From the NCBI GenBank assembly GCA_963808775.1, contig CAWEGR010000007.1:248001-312000 (forward strand): a DNA stretch of 64,000 bases, written 5' to 3'. Origin of the DNA: JACVRW01 sp963808775. GTDB taxonomy: Bacteria; Actinomycetota; Thermoleophilia; Solirubrobacterales; Thermoleophilaceae. Below, piece by piece: positions 50,979 through 58,658 of the stretch. Below the pieces are notes generated by a model. It did no database searches and was not told the origin of the DNA. It was given only the letters and a program-made list of their open reading frames with translations. How positions within the stretch are numbered: the stretch's first letter is position 1; each line of letters opens with the position of its first letter. A program made the translations under genes and the position numbers.

Positions 50979-52622
50979 GTGGCAACGCGCCGAGCAAGCG
51001 ACGTCTTCGTGGAGTGCCTGGAGGCCGAGGGCGTCCGGCACGTCTTCGGCATCCCCGGTGAGGAGACGCTCGACCTGAACGAGTCGCTGTCGCGCTCGTC
51101 GATCGAGTTCATCCCGGTGCGCCACGAGCAGGGCGGCGCCTACATGGCGGACGTCTACGGCCGGCTCACGGGACACGCGGGCGTCTGCCTCGGCACGCTC
51201 GGCCCCGGGGCGCTGAACCTCGTCACGGCGGTCGCCGACGCGTACCTCGACCGCGCGCCGCTCGTCGCGCTCACCGGCCAGGGCGACCTCGAGCGCATGC
51301 ACAAGGAATCGCACCAGTACATCGACCTCCTGCGCGTGATGAGGCCGATCACGAAGTGGAACGCGCGCCTGTCGGACCCGGCGATCATCCCCGAGGTGGT
51401 GCGCAAGGCATTCAAGGTCGCCGAGGGCGAGAAGCCCGGCGCGACCCACATCGAGCTGCCCGAGGACGTGATGGCGGCGGACATCGACGCGGCACCGCTG
51501 CCGCGCCGGAGCCAGGCGCGGCCCGAGCCCGCCGCGCGCGAGCTGCTGAAGGCGGCCGACCTGATCCGCGGCGCCGTGCGCCCCGTGGCGCTCGCGGGCA
51601 ACGGCCTGGTGCGCGGCGGCGCCGCACCGGCGCTGCGGGAGTTCGTGCGCGCCACCGGTATCCCGGTGGCGGAGACGTTCATGGGCAAGGGCCTGCTGCC
51701 GGCCGACTCGGACCAGGCGCTCGGCACGGTCGGGCTCCAGTCCGGCGACTACACGCTGGCCGGCTTCGAGGACGCCGACGTGGTGCTCGCGATCGGCTAC
51801 GACCTCGTCGAGCACTCGCCCGAGCACTGGAACCCGAACCGCGACAAGACGATCATCTGCATCGACTCGACCTCGGCGGAGACGGACGCCTGGTTCATTC
51901 CCGAGGTCGAGCTCGTGGGCGACCTCTACACCATCCTCACGCGGCTCGGGGAGGAATGCAGGCACGTGCCACACCTGGGCGGCTCGAAGCGCCTGCGCGA
52001 GCTCGTGCTGAGCCGCTTCGACCAGGCGAAGGACGACGACGCGTTCCCGGTCCAGCCGCCGCGCGCGCTCTGGGAGATCCGCCAGGCGCTCGGGCGCGAG
52101 GACATCCTGATCTCGGACGTCGGCCTGCACAAGCTCTGGATCGCCCGCATGTTCCCCGCCTACGAGCCCAACACCGTGCTGATCGCGAACGGGCTGGCGG
52201 GCATGGGCTTCGCGGTGCCGGCGGCGGTGGCGGCGAAGCTCGTCCACCCGGATCGCAAGGTCGTGACCGTCAACGGCGACGGAGGCTTCCTCATGAACGC
52301 GCAGGAGCTCGAGACCGCCGTGCGCGCGAAGACGCCCTTCGTCAACGTGATCTGGGAGAACAGCCAGTACGGATCGATCGTCTGGAAGCAGGACAAGAAG
52401 TTCGGCACGCACTTCGGGACCGACTTCACGAACCCCGACTTCGTCAAGCTGGGCGAGAGCTTCGGCATACCGGCATGGCGCTGCGGCTCGGCGGACGAGT
52501 TCGGCGAGCGGCTGCGCGGAGCGCTCGCGCTCGACGTGCCGTCGCTGATCGTGCTGCCGATCGACTACTCCCTCGACGTCGCAATCTCGGAAGAGCTAGG
52601 AACGGAGACCGTTGCAACATGA
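50979..52622 (+). CDS. Acetolactate synthase-like thiamine-diphosphate enzyme
   Basis: 547 aa. VFGIPGEETLDL holds the catalytic Glu; RHEQGGAYMADVYGRLTG, LTGQGD and the TPP/Mg motif NGDGGFLMN followed by NSQYG are present. Closest in pattern to catabolic AlsS-type enzymes that lack a small subunit. The next gene is an overlapping aldehyde dehydrogenase, so the product may be an aldehyde; a 2-oxoacid decarboxylase or carboligase remains possible. TAGCCT lies 8 nt before the GTG. Confidence 0.88.
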   Translation: MATRRASDVFVECLEAEGVRHVFGIPGEETLDLNESLSRSSIEFIPVRHEQGGAYMADVYGRLTGHAGVCLGTLGPGALNLVTAVADAYLDRAPLVALTGQGDLERMHKESHQYIDLLRVMRPITKWNARLSDPAIIPEVVRKAFKVAEGEKPGATHIELPEDVMAADIDAAPLPRRSQARPEPAARELLKAADLIRGAVRPVALAGNGLVRGGAAPALREFVRATGIPVAETFMGKGLLPADSDQALGTVGLQSGDYTLAGFEDADVVLAIGYDLVEHSPEHWNPNRDKTIICIDSTSAETDAWFIPEVELVGDLYTILTRLGEECRHVPHLGGSKRLRELVLSRFDQAKDDDAFPVQPPRALWEIRQALGREDILISDVGLHKLWIARMFPAYEPNTVLIANGLAGMGFAVPAAVAAKLVHPDRKVVTVNGDGGFLMNAQELETAVRAKTPFVNVIWENSQYGSIVWKQDKKFGTHFGTDFTNPDFVKLGESFGIPAWRCGSADEFGERLRGALALDVPSLIVLPIDYSLDVAISEELGTETVAT

Positions 52623-54085
52623 GCATCGCCACAGAAGAGAAGACCGCAGTCGAAGGCGTCGAGAAGCGGCTCTACATCGGCGGTGAGTGGCGCGACGCCA
52701 CGGGCGGCGCGACGCTCGAGGTGATCGACCCCTCCACCGAGGAGCCGATCTGCGAGGTCGCTGACGCCACGCCCGAGGACGCGATGGCCGCGCTCGACGC
52801 GGCCGCGGGAGCTCAGAAGGAGTGGGCGGCCACGCCCGCGAACGACCGCGCCGGCATCCTCTGGAAGGCGTTCGAGCTGATGACCGAGCGGACCGAGGAG
52901 CTCGCCACGGTCATGACGCTCGAGATGGGCAAGCCGATCGCCGAGTCGCGCGGCGAGATCGCCTACGCGGCCGACTTCTTCCGCTGGTACTCGGGCGAGG
53001 CGCTGCGCATCGACGGCAACTTCAAGCAGTTCGCGAACGGCACGAGCCGCGTGCTCGTGATGCGCCAGCCCGTCGGACCGGCGCTGATGATCACGCCCTG
53101 GAACTTCCCGATGGCGATGGGCACCCGCAAGGTCGGGCCGGCGATCGCCGCAGGCTGCACCACGGTCGTGAAGCCGGCGCAGCAGACGCCTCTGTCGATC
53201 CTCGCCATGGCGCAGATCCTCGAGGAGGCGGGCCTGCCGGGCGGCGTCCTCAACATCGTCACGACGAAGTCGTCCGGAGCGACGACCGGCCCGCTGATCC
53301 AGGACCCGCGGCTGCGCAAGCTGTCGTTCACCGGCTCGACCGAGGTCGGCCGCAAGCTGATCGAGGCCTCCGCGCAGAACGTGCTCAAGACGTCGATGGA
53401 GCTCGGCGGCAACGCGCCGTTCCTGATCTTCGACGACGCCGACCTCGACGAGGCGGTCGAGGGCGCGCTGCTCGCCAAGATGCGCAACATCGGCGAGGCC
53501 TGCACGTCGGCGAACCGCTTCCACGTGGCCGAGCCGATCCGCGAGGAGTTCGAGCGCCGCCTCGGCGAGCGCATGGGCGCGCTCAAGATCGGCCGCGGGA
53601 TCGAGGAGGACGTCAAGGTCGGCCCGCTGATCGACCAGCCCTCGCGCGAGAAGGTCGCCGAGCTCGTCCAGGACGCGCTCGACCGCGGCGCCACGTGCGT
53701 CGTCGGCGGCGAGATCCCCGACGGCCGCGGCTACTTCTACCCGCCGACGGTGCTCGGCGACGTCGGTCCCGACGCCCGCGTGCTGCACGAGGAGATCTTC
53801 GGCCCGGTCGCGCCGGTCACGGCGTTCGAGTCCGAGGAGGACGCGATCGCCCGAGCAAACGACACGGAGTACGGACTCGTGGCCTACGTGTTCACGCGCG
53901 ACATCAAGCGCGCGATCCGCGTCTGCGAGGCGCTCGACACGGGCATGGTCGGCCTGAACCAGGGCATGGTCTCGAACGCCGGGGCGCCGTTCGGCGGCGT
54001 CAAGCAGTCCGGCATCGGCCGCGAGGGCGGCACCGAGGGGCTCGAGGAGTTCCTCGAGACGAAGTACGTGGCCGTGAACATGTAG
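52619..54085 (+). CDS. Succinate-semialdehyde dehydrogenase-like aldehyde dehydrogenase
   Basis: 488 aa. TPWNFPMAMGTRKVGPAIAA, FTGSTEVGRKL, MELGGNAPF with the base Glu and EACTSANRF with the nucleophile Cys match the GabD group; VKQSGIGREGG is near the end. The ATG overlaps the stop of the TPP enzyme gene. The pair probably oxidises an aldehyde released by that enzyme. A hairpin terminator follows. Confidence 0.93.
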   Translation: MSIATEEKTAVEGVEKRLYIGGEWRDATGGATLEVIDPSTEEPICEVADATPEDAMAALDAAAGAQKEWAATPANDRAGILWKAFELMTERTEELATVMTLEMGKPIAESRGEIAYAADFFRWYSGEALRIDGNFKQFANGTSRVLVMRQPVGPALMITPWNFPMAMGTRKVGPAIAAGCTTVVKPAQQTPLSILAMAQILEEAGLPGGVLNIVTTKSSGATTGPLIQDPRLRKLSFTGSTEVGRKLIEASAQNVLKTSMELGGNAPFLIFDDADLDEAVEGALLAKMRNIGEACTSANRFHVAEPIREEFERRLGERMGALKIGRGIEEDVKVGPLIDQPSREKVAELVQDALDRGATCVVGGEIPDGRGYFYPPTVLGDVGPDARVLHEEIFGPVAPVTAFESEEDAIARANDTEYGLVAYVFTRDIKRAIRVCEALDTGMVGLNQGMVSNAGAPFGGVKQSGIGREGGTEGLEEFLETKYVAVNM

Positions 54086-54112
54086 GCCCAGCCCGCCGCT
54101 GCAACATCTCTC

Positions 54113-54140
54113 GCGCCCTCTTGCCCCATCCGGGCGCTTT
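54113..54140 (+). terminator. Hairpin terminator after the aldehyde dehydrogenase gene
   Basis: GCGCCC at 54113-54118 pairs with GGGCGC at 54132-54137 and is followed by TTT. The stem is only 6 bp with a 13-base loop, so strength is uncertain. It separates the metabolic pair from the M23 gene. Confidence 0.5.
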
Positions 54141-54156
54141 CGACATCCTTTGGGTC

Positions 54157-55144
54157 ATGCGCCGAGTCCGGCTCACCGCCGGCGCGGCTCTGTTGGTGTT
54201 CGTTCTGGCGGGGTGCATCGCGTCCCCTGCTGTGGCAGGAAGCCCGGGGACGGCAGCGCTGCAGGTCGCGCTCAAGTCGAGGGGCCTTTATGGCGCCGCG
54301 GTCGACGGAGTCCGCGGCCCGCTGACCCGCCGTGCGGTCATGCGCTTCCAGCGCCGCCACGGGCTCACGGTTGACGGCATCGCCGGCCCCCAGACCCGCG
54401 CGGCGCTCGGCCGCCGCGGGCGCCCGCGGCTCGGGCGGCGGGCGATGCGCAGCGGCGCGTCCGGCTGGGACGTGGCGGGTCTGCAGTACCTGCTCGCCCG
54501 GCGCGGCTATCCGCCCGGGGCGATCGACGGCGTCTTCGGCGCCGTCACGGCGGCGGCGGTCAGCAATTTCCAGCGCGCCCTCGGGCTCGGGGTCGACGGC
54601 ATCGCGGGTCCCGCGACCCTCGGCGCCCTGCGCGGGCGCTCACGGAGCCTCCCGACCCCCCAGGGCCCGGTCCGCTTCTTCCGGCCGGTGGCGGCGCCGA
54701 TCGGCGACGGCTTCGGCGCGCCGCGCGACGGCGGCAGCCGCCGCCACGCGGGCATCGACTTCTCGGCGTGGCGCGGCACGCGCGTCGGGCGCGTCAGGCG
54801 TGGGCGTCACCGAGTTCGTGGGGCTCAACCAGGGCGGCTACGGCAACCTCGTCGTGGTCCGCCACAGGCTCGGCTACACGACCTGGTACGCCCACCTCGA
54901 CTCGATCACGACCTGGGTCGGCGAGCGCGTGAGCGGCGGCACGCGCCTCGGCTACGTGGGCGCGACCGGCAACGCCACCGGGCCACACCTGCACTGGGAG
55001 GTCCGCCTCTGGGGCAACCCCATCGACCCCGCGCCCTACCTGCTCGCCACGACGGCCGGCACGCGCCAGCGCGTGCGCCGCTGCCGCGGCGGGAAGGGCC
55101 TGCTCGTGAGCTACCGGCGCGCGCGGATCGACGCCTGCCGCTAG
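54157..55144 (+). CDS. M23 endopeptidase with two PG-binding domains (frameshifted)
   Basis: About 329 aa. Signal sequence with a lipobox-like FVLAGC, then two PG_binding_1 repeats (VDGVRGPLTRRAVMRFQRR and IDGVFGAVTAAAVSNFQRA, each ending with DGIAGP) and the M23 domain with RRHAGIDFS and GPHLHWEV. A one-base break near 54795 divides the M23 domain. Paralogue of the riboswitch-controlled hydrolase at 11853 but without a c-di-AMP riboswitch upstream. The TAG shares CTAG with the fumC stop. Confidence 0.87.
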
Positions 55145-56445
55145 CCCGAGCCGCGCGCCATCGCGCGCAGGTCGAGCGCCCGGTCGAGGGTCTCCTCGTC
55201 CACGCCCTTCTCGAGCGCGACCTCGCGGATCGTCCGCTCCGAGGCCACCGCCTCCTTGACGATCTCGGTCGCCTTGTCGTAGCCGATGTGCGGGTTGAGG
55301 GCGGTCGCGATCGCAGGGGTCGACTCCGCGTGGCGGCGCAGCGCCTCCTCGTTCGCCTCGATCCCGTCGACGCACTTCTCGGCGAGCATGTGCGAGGCCG
55401 CGGTGAGGATGCGGATCGACTCGAACACGTTGCGCGCCATCATCGGCACGCGCACGTTCAGCTCGAAGTTGCCCTGGGTTCCCGCCACGCTCACGGCCGT
55501 GTCGTTGCCGATCACCTGCGCGGCCACCTGGAGGACGACCTCGGGAATGACCGGGTTGACCTTGCCGGGCATGATCGAGGAGCCCTTCTGCAGCTCGGGC
55601 AGGCGCAGCTCGACGAGGCCGGTGCGCGGCCCGGAGCCCATCAGCACGAGGTCGTTCGCGATCTTCGTGAGCGAGACCGCCACGCCCTTCAGCGCCGCGT
55701 GCAGCTCAACGAGGCCGTCGCGGTTGGCCTGCGCCTCGAAGCGGTCGTGCGGCGCCACGCCGAGGGTGAGCCGCTCGCGCACGCGCTCCGCGAACTCGGG
55801 GTGGGTGTTGAGCCCGGTGCCCGTGGCGGTGCCGCCGAGCGGGATCTGGGAGGCGCGCCCGAGCGCGTCGCGCACGCGGTCGCGGCCGAGAGCGATCTGG
55901 GACGCGTAGCCGCCGAACTCCTGGCCGAGCGTCACCGGGACCGCGTCCATCATGTGCGTGCGGCCGGCCTTGACGATGTCGGCGAACTGCTCCGCCTTGC
56001 GCGCGAACGAGCCGGACAGGCGCTCGAGCGCGGGCAGCAGGTCGCGCTGGACGGAGTCGACGGCCGCCAGGTGCACGGCCGACGGGAAGACGTCGTTCGA
56101 GGACTGGCCCATGTTGACGTGGTCGTTCGCGTGGGCGTCGTCGCCGGCGAGGTGGGCGATCACCTCGTTCGCGTTCATGTTCGTCGACGTTCCCGAGCCG
56201 GTCTGGAAGACGTCGATCGGGAACTGGTCGTCGTGCTTGCCCTCGGCCACCTCGTCGCCCGCGCGCGCGATGCGCTCGGCGATCTCGGGGTCGAGGAGCC
56301 CGAGCTCGGCGTTCACGCGTGCGGCCTCGGCCTTGATGCGCCCGAGCCAGCGCACGACGGGCGTCGGCACGCGCTCGCCCGATACAGGGAAGTTGTCGAT
56401 CGCCTTGGCGGTCTCGGGACCCCAGAGCTCCTGCTGAACGGCCAT
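55141..56445 (-). CDS. fumC: Class II fumarate hydratase
   Basis: 434 aa. Interconverts fumarate and malate. TGSGTSTNMNANEVIA, HVNMGQSSNDVFPSA, GRTHMMDAVPVTLGQE, GTATGTGLNTHP and the superfamily signature GSSIMPGKVNP are intact. AAGGGA precedes the ATG at 56445. Slightly shorter than E. coli FumC at both ends. Aspartase is a less likely alternative. Confidence 0.94.
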   Translation of the reverse strand: MAVQQELWGPETAKAIDNFPVSGERVPTPVVRWLGRIKAEAARVNAELGLLDPEIAERIARAGDEVAEGKHDDQFPIDVFQTGSGTSTNMNANEVIAHLAGDDAHANDHVNMGQSSNDVFPSAVHLAAVDSVQRDLLPALERLSGSFARKAEQFADIVKAGRTHMMDAVPVTLGQEFGGYASQIALGRDRVRDALGRASQIPLGGTATGTGLNTHPEFAERVRERLTLGVAPHDRFEAQANRDGLVELHAALKGVAVSLTKIANDLVLMGSGPRTGLVELRLPELQKGSSIMPGKVNPVIPEVVLQVAAQVIGNDTAVSVAGTQGNFELNVRVPMMARNVFESIRILTAASHMLAEKCVDGIEANEEALRRHAESTPAIATALNPHIGYDKATEIVKEAVASERTIREVALEKGVDEETLDRALDLRAMARGSG

Positions 56446-56490
56446 CAATCCCTTTCGTAGCTTGAGGCGAAGGCTACTCGCGGAGCATCC

Positions 56491-56517
56491 GCACAAGGTT
56501 CGGTCCCGAACCTGTGC
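56491..56517. promoter_or_regulatory. Long inverted repeat between fumC and the zinc-ribbon gene
   Basis: GCACAAGGTTCGG (56491-56503) pairs with CCGAACCTGTGC (56506-56517) across a two-base centre, twelve pairs with one bulged A. Located 45 bp upstream of fumC and 56 bp upstream of the divergent gene, it looks like an operator or an attenuator stem. Its half-site GAACcTTGTGC recurs before the MerR gene. Confidence 0.55.
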
Positions 56518-56572
56518 ATTGGCAGCGCAGCGGCTGGGCGCGAATGTGGGTTCCATGTTGTGATCGCTCGGC

Positions 56573-57076
56573 GTGACCGCTCTGGTCCATATCGACCGGT
56601 CATGGACTCCTGCCGGACCGGGGAGGCCACGTCCCATTCGCTTCTGCACCCGCTGCGGCCAGCCCGACGAGGAGCCGCCCGGGCGCCCTGAGCTGCGCAA
56701 GCGCGTCTGCGGGCGCTGCGGCATGGGAATGGTGCTGAGCTGCTCGCGCGACGCGCTCCCGGGCGCCGCCGCGGCCTTCGTGGTCGTGGACTTCGAGCTC
56801 AGGGTGAGCGCGGTGAGCGAGGCGGGCGAGAAGTTCTTCGGCGGCGAGGACGGGGTCGTCGGCACGCCGATGCTCGAGCTCGTGACGAGCCCGCTCGGGG
56901 ACGACCAGCTCATCCGCAACACCGGCCTCGCCACGCAGCGCCCCGCCGATCCCGTCGTGATGCCGCTGCGCCTGCGCTCCGGCGAGGCGAGCACGATGGC
57001 CGCCCGGATCTCAACCTGCGGACCCCCGCGCGCGGCCCTGGTGACGGTCGAGCCCAGTGAGTTCGGCCGGCGCTGA
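56573..57076 (+). CDS. Zinc-ribbon plus PAS-like domain protein
   Basis: 167 aa. Two CxxC pairs (FCTRCGQ and VCGRCGMG, about residues 25-48) form a zinc ribbon, followed by a PAS-like domain (about 60-150: FVVVDFELRVSAVSEAGEKFFG). No output domain is present. It may sense a small ligand or redox state and signal by protein contact. Start GTG 56573. It is followed 190 bp later by a MerR-type regulator, with shared repeat motifs around both. Confidence 0.65.
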   Translation: MTALVHIDRSWTPAGPGRPRPIRFCTRCGQPDEEPPGRPELRKRVCGRCGMGMVLSCSRDALPGAAAAFVVVDFELRVSAVSEAGEKFFGGEDGVVGTPMLELVTSPLGDDQLIRNTGLATQRPADPVVMPLRLRSGEASTMAARISTCGPPRAALVTVEPSEFGRR

Positions 57077-57090
57077 GCACCCGCGCAGAA

Positions 57091-57190
57091 ACGTGCAAGA
57101 ACGACTGCACGTCTTGCGCAACATCCGTCGAGCAGGGACAAAGTTCCATCAACGTGGTCGAACTCGGACCGAGAACTTGTGCAAGTGCAC
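57091..57190. promoter_or_regulatory. Operator-like inverted repeats upstream of the MerR gene
   Basis: ACGTGCA (57091-57097) and TGCACGT (57106-57112) form a perfect 7-bp inverted repeat with an 8-bp spacer; GCAAGA and TCTTGC nest within it. A second site at 57173-57190 contains GAACTTGTGCAAGTGCAC with GTGCA/TGCAC arms. MerR regulators commonly bind such palindromes in their own promoters, so autoregulation is likely. The 190-bp gap otherwise contains no gene. Confidence 0.5.
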
Positions 57191-57268
57191 TCCACGTCTC
57201 CCGAAGGGGGTGGCGAAGTGCGAAGTAATGGCGCGACGCTGCTGCGATTCACTCGGGACGGAGGAGAC

Positions 57269-58177
57269 GTGAGCGGGATCAGAACGAATGCCGCCGCTGA
57301 GCTTCTGGGCGTGAGCCCGAACACGCTGCGGAGCTGGGAGCGGCGCTTCGGCTATCCGAAGCCCCGCCGCACGCAGGGTGGCCACCGCCAGTACGACCTC
57401 ACCGAGCTCGAGGCGCTGCGACGCGCGCTGCTCGAGACGCACAACATCTCGTCCGCGATCGAGCTCGCCCGCCAGCGCGGCGAGGGCCCGTCGACTCCGA
57501 GCCGCCTGCTCGACGCGTTCGACCACTTCGAGGAGCCGCTGGCCGACCGCGTGATGGAGGAGAGCCTCGCCGTGCGCTCGATCGAGCGCACCGTCGAGGA
57601 GGTGCTCCTGCCGTCGCTCGAGATGGCCGGCGAGCGCGACGGCCGCGACGCCGAGCGCGAGCTCGCCTTCCGCTGGGCCACCGGCTGGCTGCACGCCGTG
57701 CGCCGCGCGGCGCCGGCCGCGAACCGGCCCCAGGGCGTCCTTCTGTTCGACTCGAGCCCGCGACTCGACCTCGAGTCGCTCCACGTCCAGGCGCTCGAGC
57801 TCGGCCTGCGCCGCGCCGGCTTCCGGACGCTGCTGCTGGCGTTCGACCTCGCGCCGGAGCGGGTCGTCCGCGCGATCCGCGCCCTCGACCCCACCGCGTT
57901 CGTCTTCTGCGGCGGCGAGGCCACGCTCGAGGTCGTGGGCCGGCTCGTCTACACCGTCCGGCAGGTCGGCTCGGCCGCCCCGGTGTTCGAGTACCGCGAG
58001 GCCATGCCCGTGACGGGCGACCACGGCATCCCGTCGCTCGGCTCCACGCCGATCGAGGCCGTCGACCGCCTCAAGGGCTATGTCGACAGCGGCCGCATCG
58101 AGCAGGTCGTGGTCGTGCCCGAGCCGGCCGAGGAGCCGGCGGCCCGCATCAAGCTCGCAGCGCGCAGCAGCGCCTAG
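57269..58177 (+). CDS. MerR-family regulator with B12-binding-like C-terminal region
   Basis: 302 aa from GTG 57269, preceded by GGAGGAG. The MerR helix-turn-helix (about 1-70) has TNAAAELLGVSPNTLRSWERRFG and GGHRQY (written as two segments). The rest resembles the helical and Rossmann modules of CarH/LitR-type photoreceptors, but the cobalamin-ligand DxHxxG motif and the W-x9-EH motif are not seen. It therefore probably does not bind B12 in the standard way. The stop shares CTAG with the MarR stop. Confidence 0.8.
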   Translation: MSGIRTNAAAELLGVSPNTLRSWERRFGYPKPRRTQGGHRQYDLTELEALRRALLETHNISSAIELARQRGEGPSTPSRLLDAFDHFEEPLADRVMEESLAVRSIERTVEEVLLPSLEMAGERDGRDAERELAFRWATGWLHAVRRAAPAANRPQGVLLFDSSPRLDLESLHVQALELGLRRAGFRTLLLAFDLAPERVVRAIRALDPTAFVFCGGEATLEVVGRLVYTVRQVGSAAPVFEYREAMPVTGDHGIPSLGSTPIEAVDRLKGYVDSGRIEQVVVVPEPAEEPAARIKLAARSSA

Positions 58178-58608
58178 GCCGCGAGCTTCCGGCAGATCTC
58201 GGCGAGCGAGCGCTTCTCTTCCTCGTCGAGCGCCCCGAACGCGGTGGACACCCGGTCCGAGTGCGCCGGGAACAGCCGCTCGACGAGCGCGCGGCCCTCG
58301 GGCGTGAGGTCGATCACGACGATGCGGCGGTCCTCGCGCGAGCGGTGCCGCTCCACCATGCCGCGCGTCTCGAGCGTGGCGGTGACCTCGGTGGCGTTCG
58401 CCTTGCTCCAGCCGAGCCTGCGCCTGAGCGTCTTCAGCTCGAGCGACCCGCCGGCGGTGGTGAGCACCACGAGCACGGAGAACCCGGCCGCCGTGACGCC
58501 CTCGCGCCCGAGCTCGACGGCGAGCCGCTTGCGCACCGCGGCCTCGGCGCGCAGCAGCGCCTGGAGGGCGCGATGGGCGAGTGGGTCGCCGAGCTCGAGG
58601 ACCGACAT
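58174..58608 (-). CDS. MarR-family transcriptional regulator
   Basis: 144 aa winged-helix protein. Helices ALLRAEAAVRKRLAVEL, the recognition region LGWSKANATEVTATLE and the wing VERHRSREDRRIVVIDLTPEG are standard. Divergent from ileS, converging on the MerR gene. Ligand and targets are unknown; it may regulate its own promoter in the 50-bp gap. Confidence 0.9.
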   Translation of the reverse strand: MSVLELGDPLAHRALQALLRAEAAVRKRLAVELGREGVTAAGFSVLVVLTTAGGSLELKTLRRRLGWSKANATEVTATLETRGMVERHRSREDRRIVVIDLTPEGRALVERLFPAHSDRVSTAFGALDEEEKRSLAEICRKLAA

Positions 58609-58643
58609 CCGGGCCGGATCGTAGGCGCCAACCCGGACGCTCC

Positions 58644-58649
58644 TAGAAT
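58644..58649 (+). promoter_or_regulatory. -10 hexamer TAGAAT before ileS
   Basis: TAGAAT ends 9 nt before the GTG of ileS, again fitting a leaderless or near-leaderless transcript. The 50-bp gap leaves no room for the T-box riboswitch that often precedes ileS in actinobacteria, and no T-box motif is visible. Confidence 0.45.
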
Positions 58650-58658
58650 CGGCTGACC

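Noticed and set aside
54086..54156. Second c-di-AMP riboswitch before the other M23 gene
   Set aside because: The 71-bp gap is too short and contains none of the conserved blocks; it holds a small terminator instead.
57269..58177. MerR protein as a cobalamin-dependent photoreceptor
   Set aside because: The architecture is similar, but the cobalamin-ligating DxHxxG and W-x9-EH motifs are not visible.
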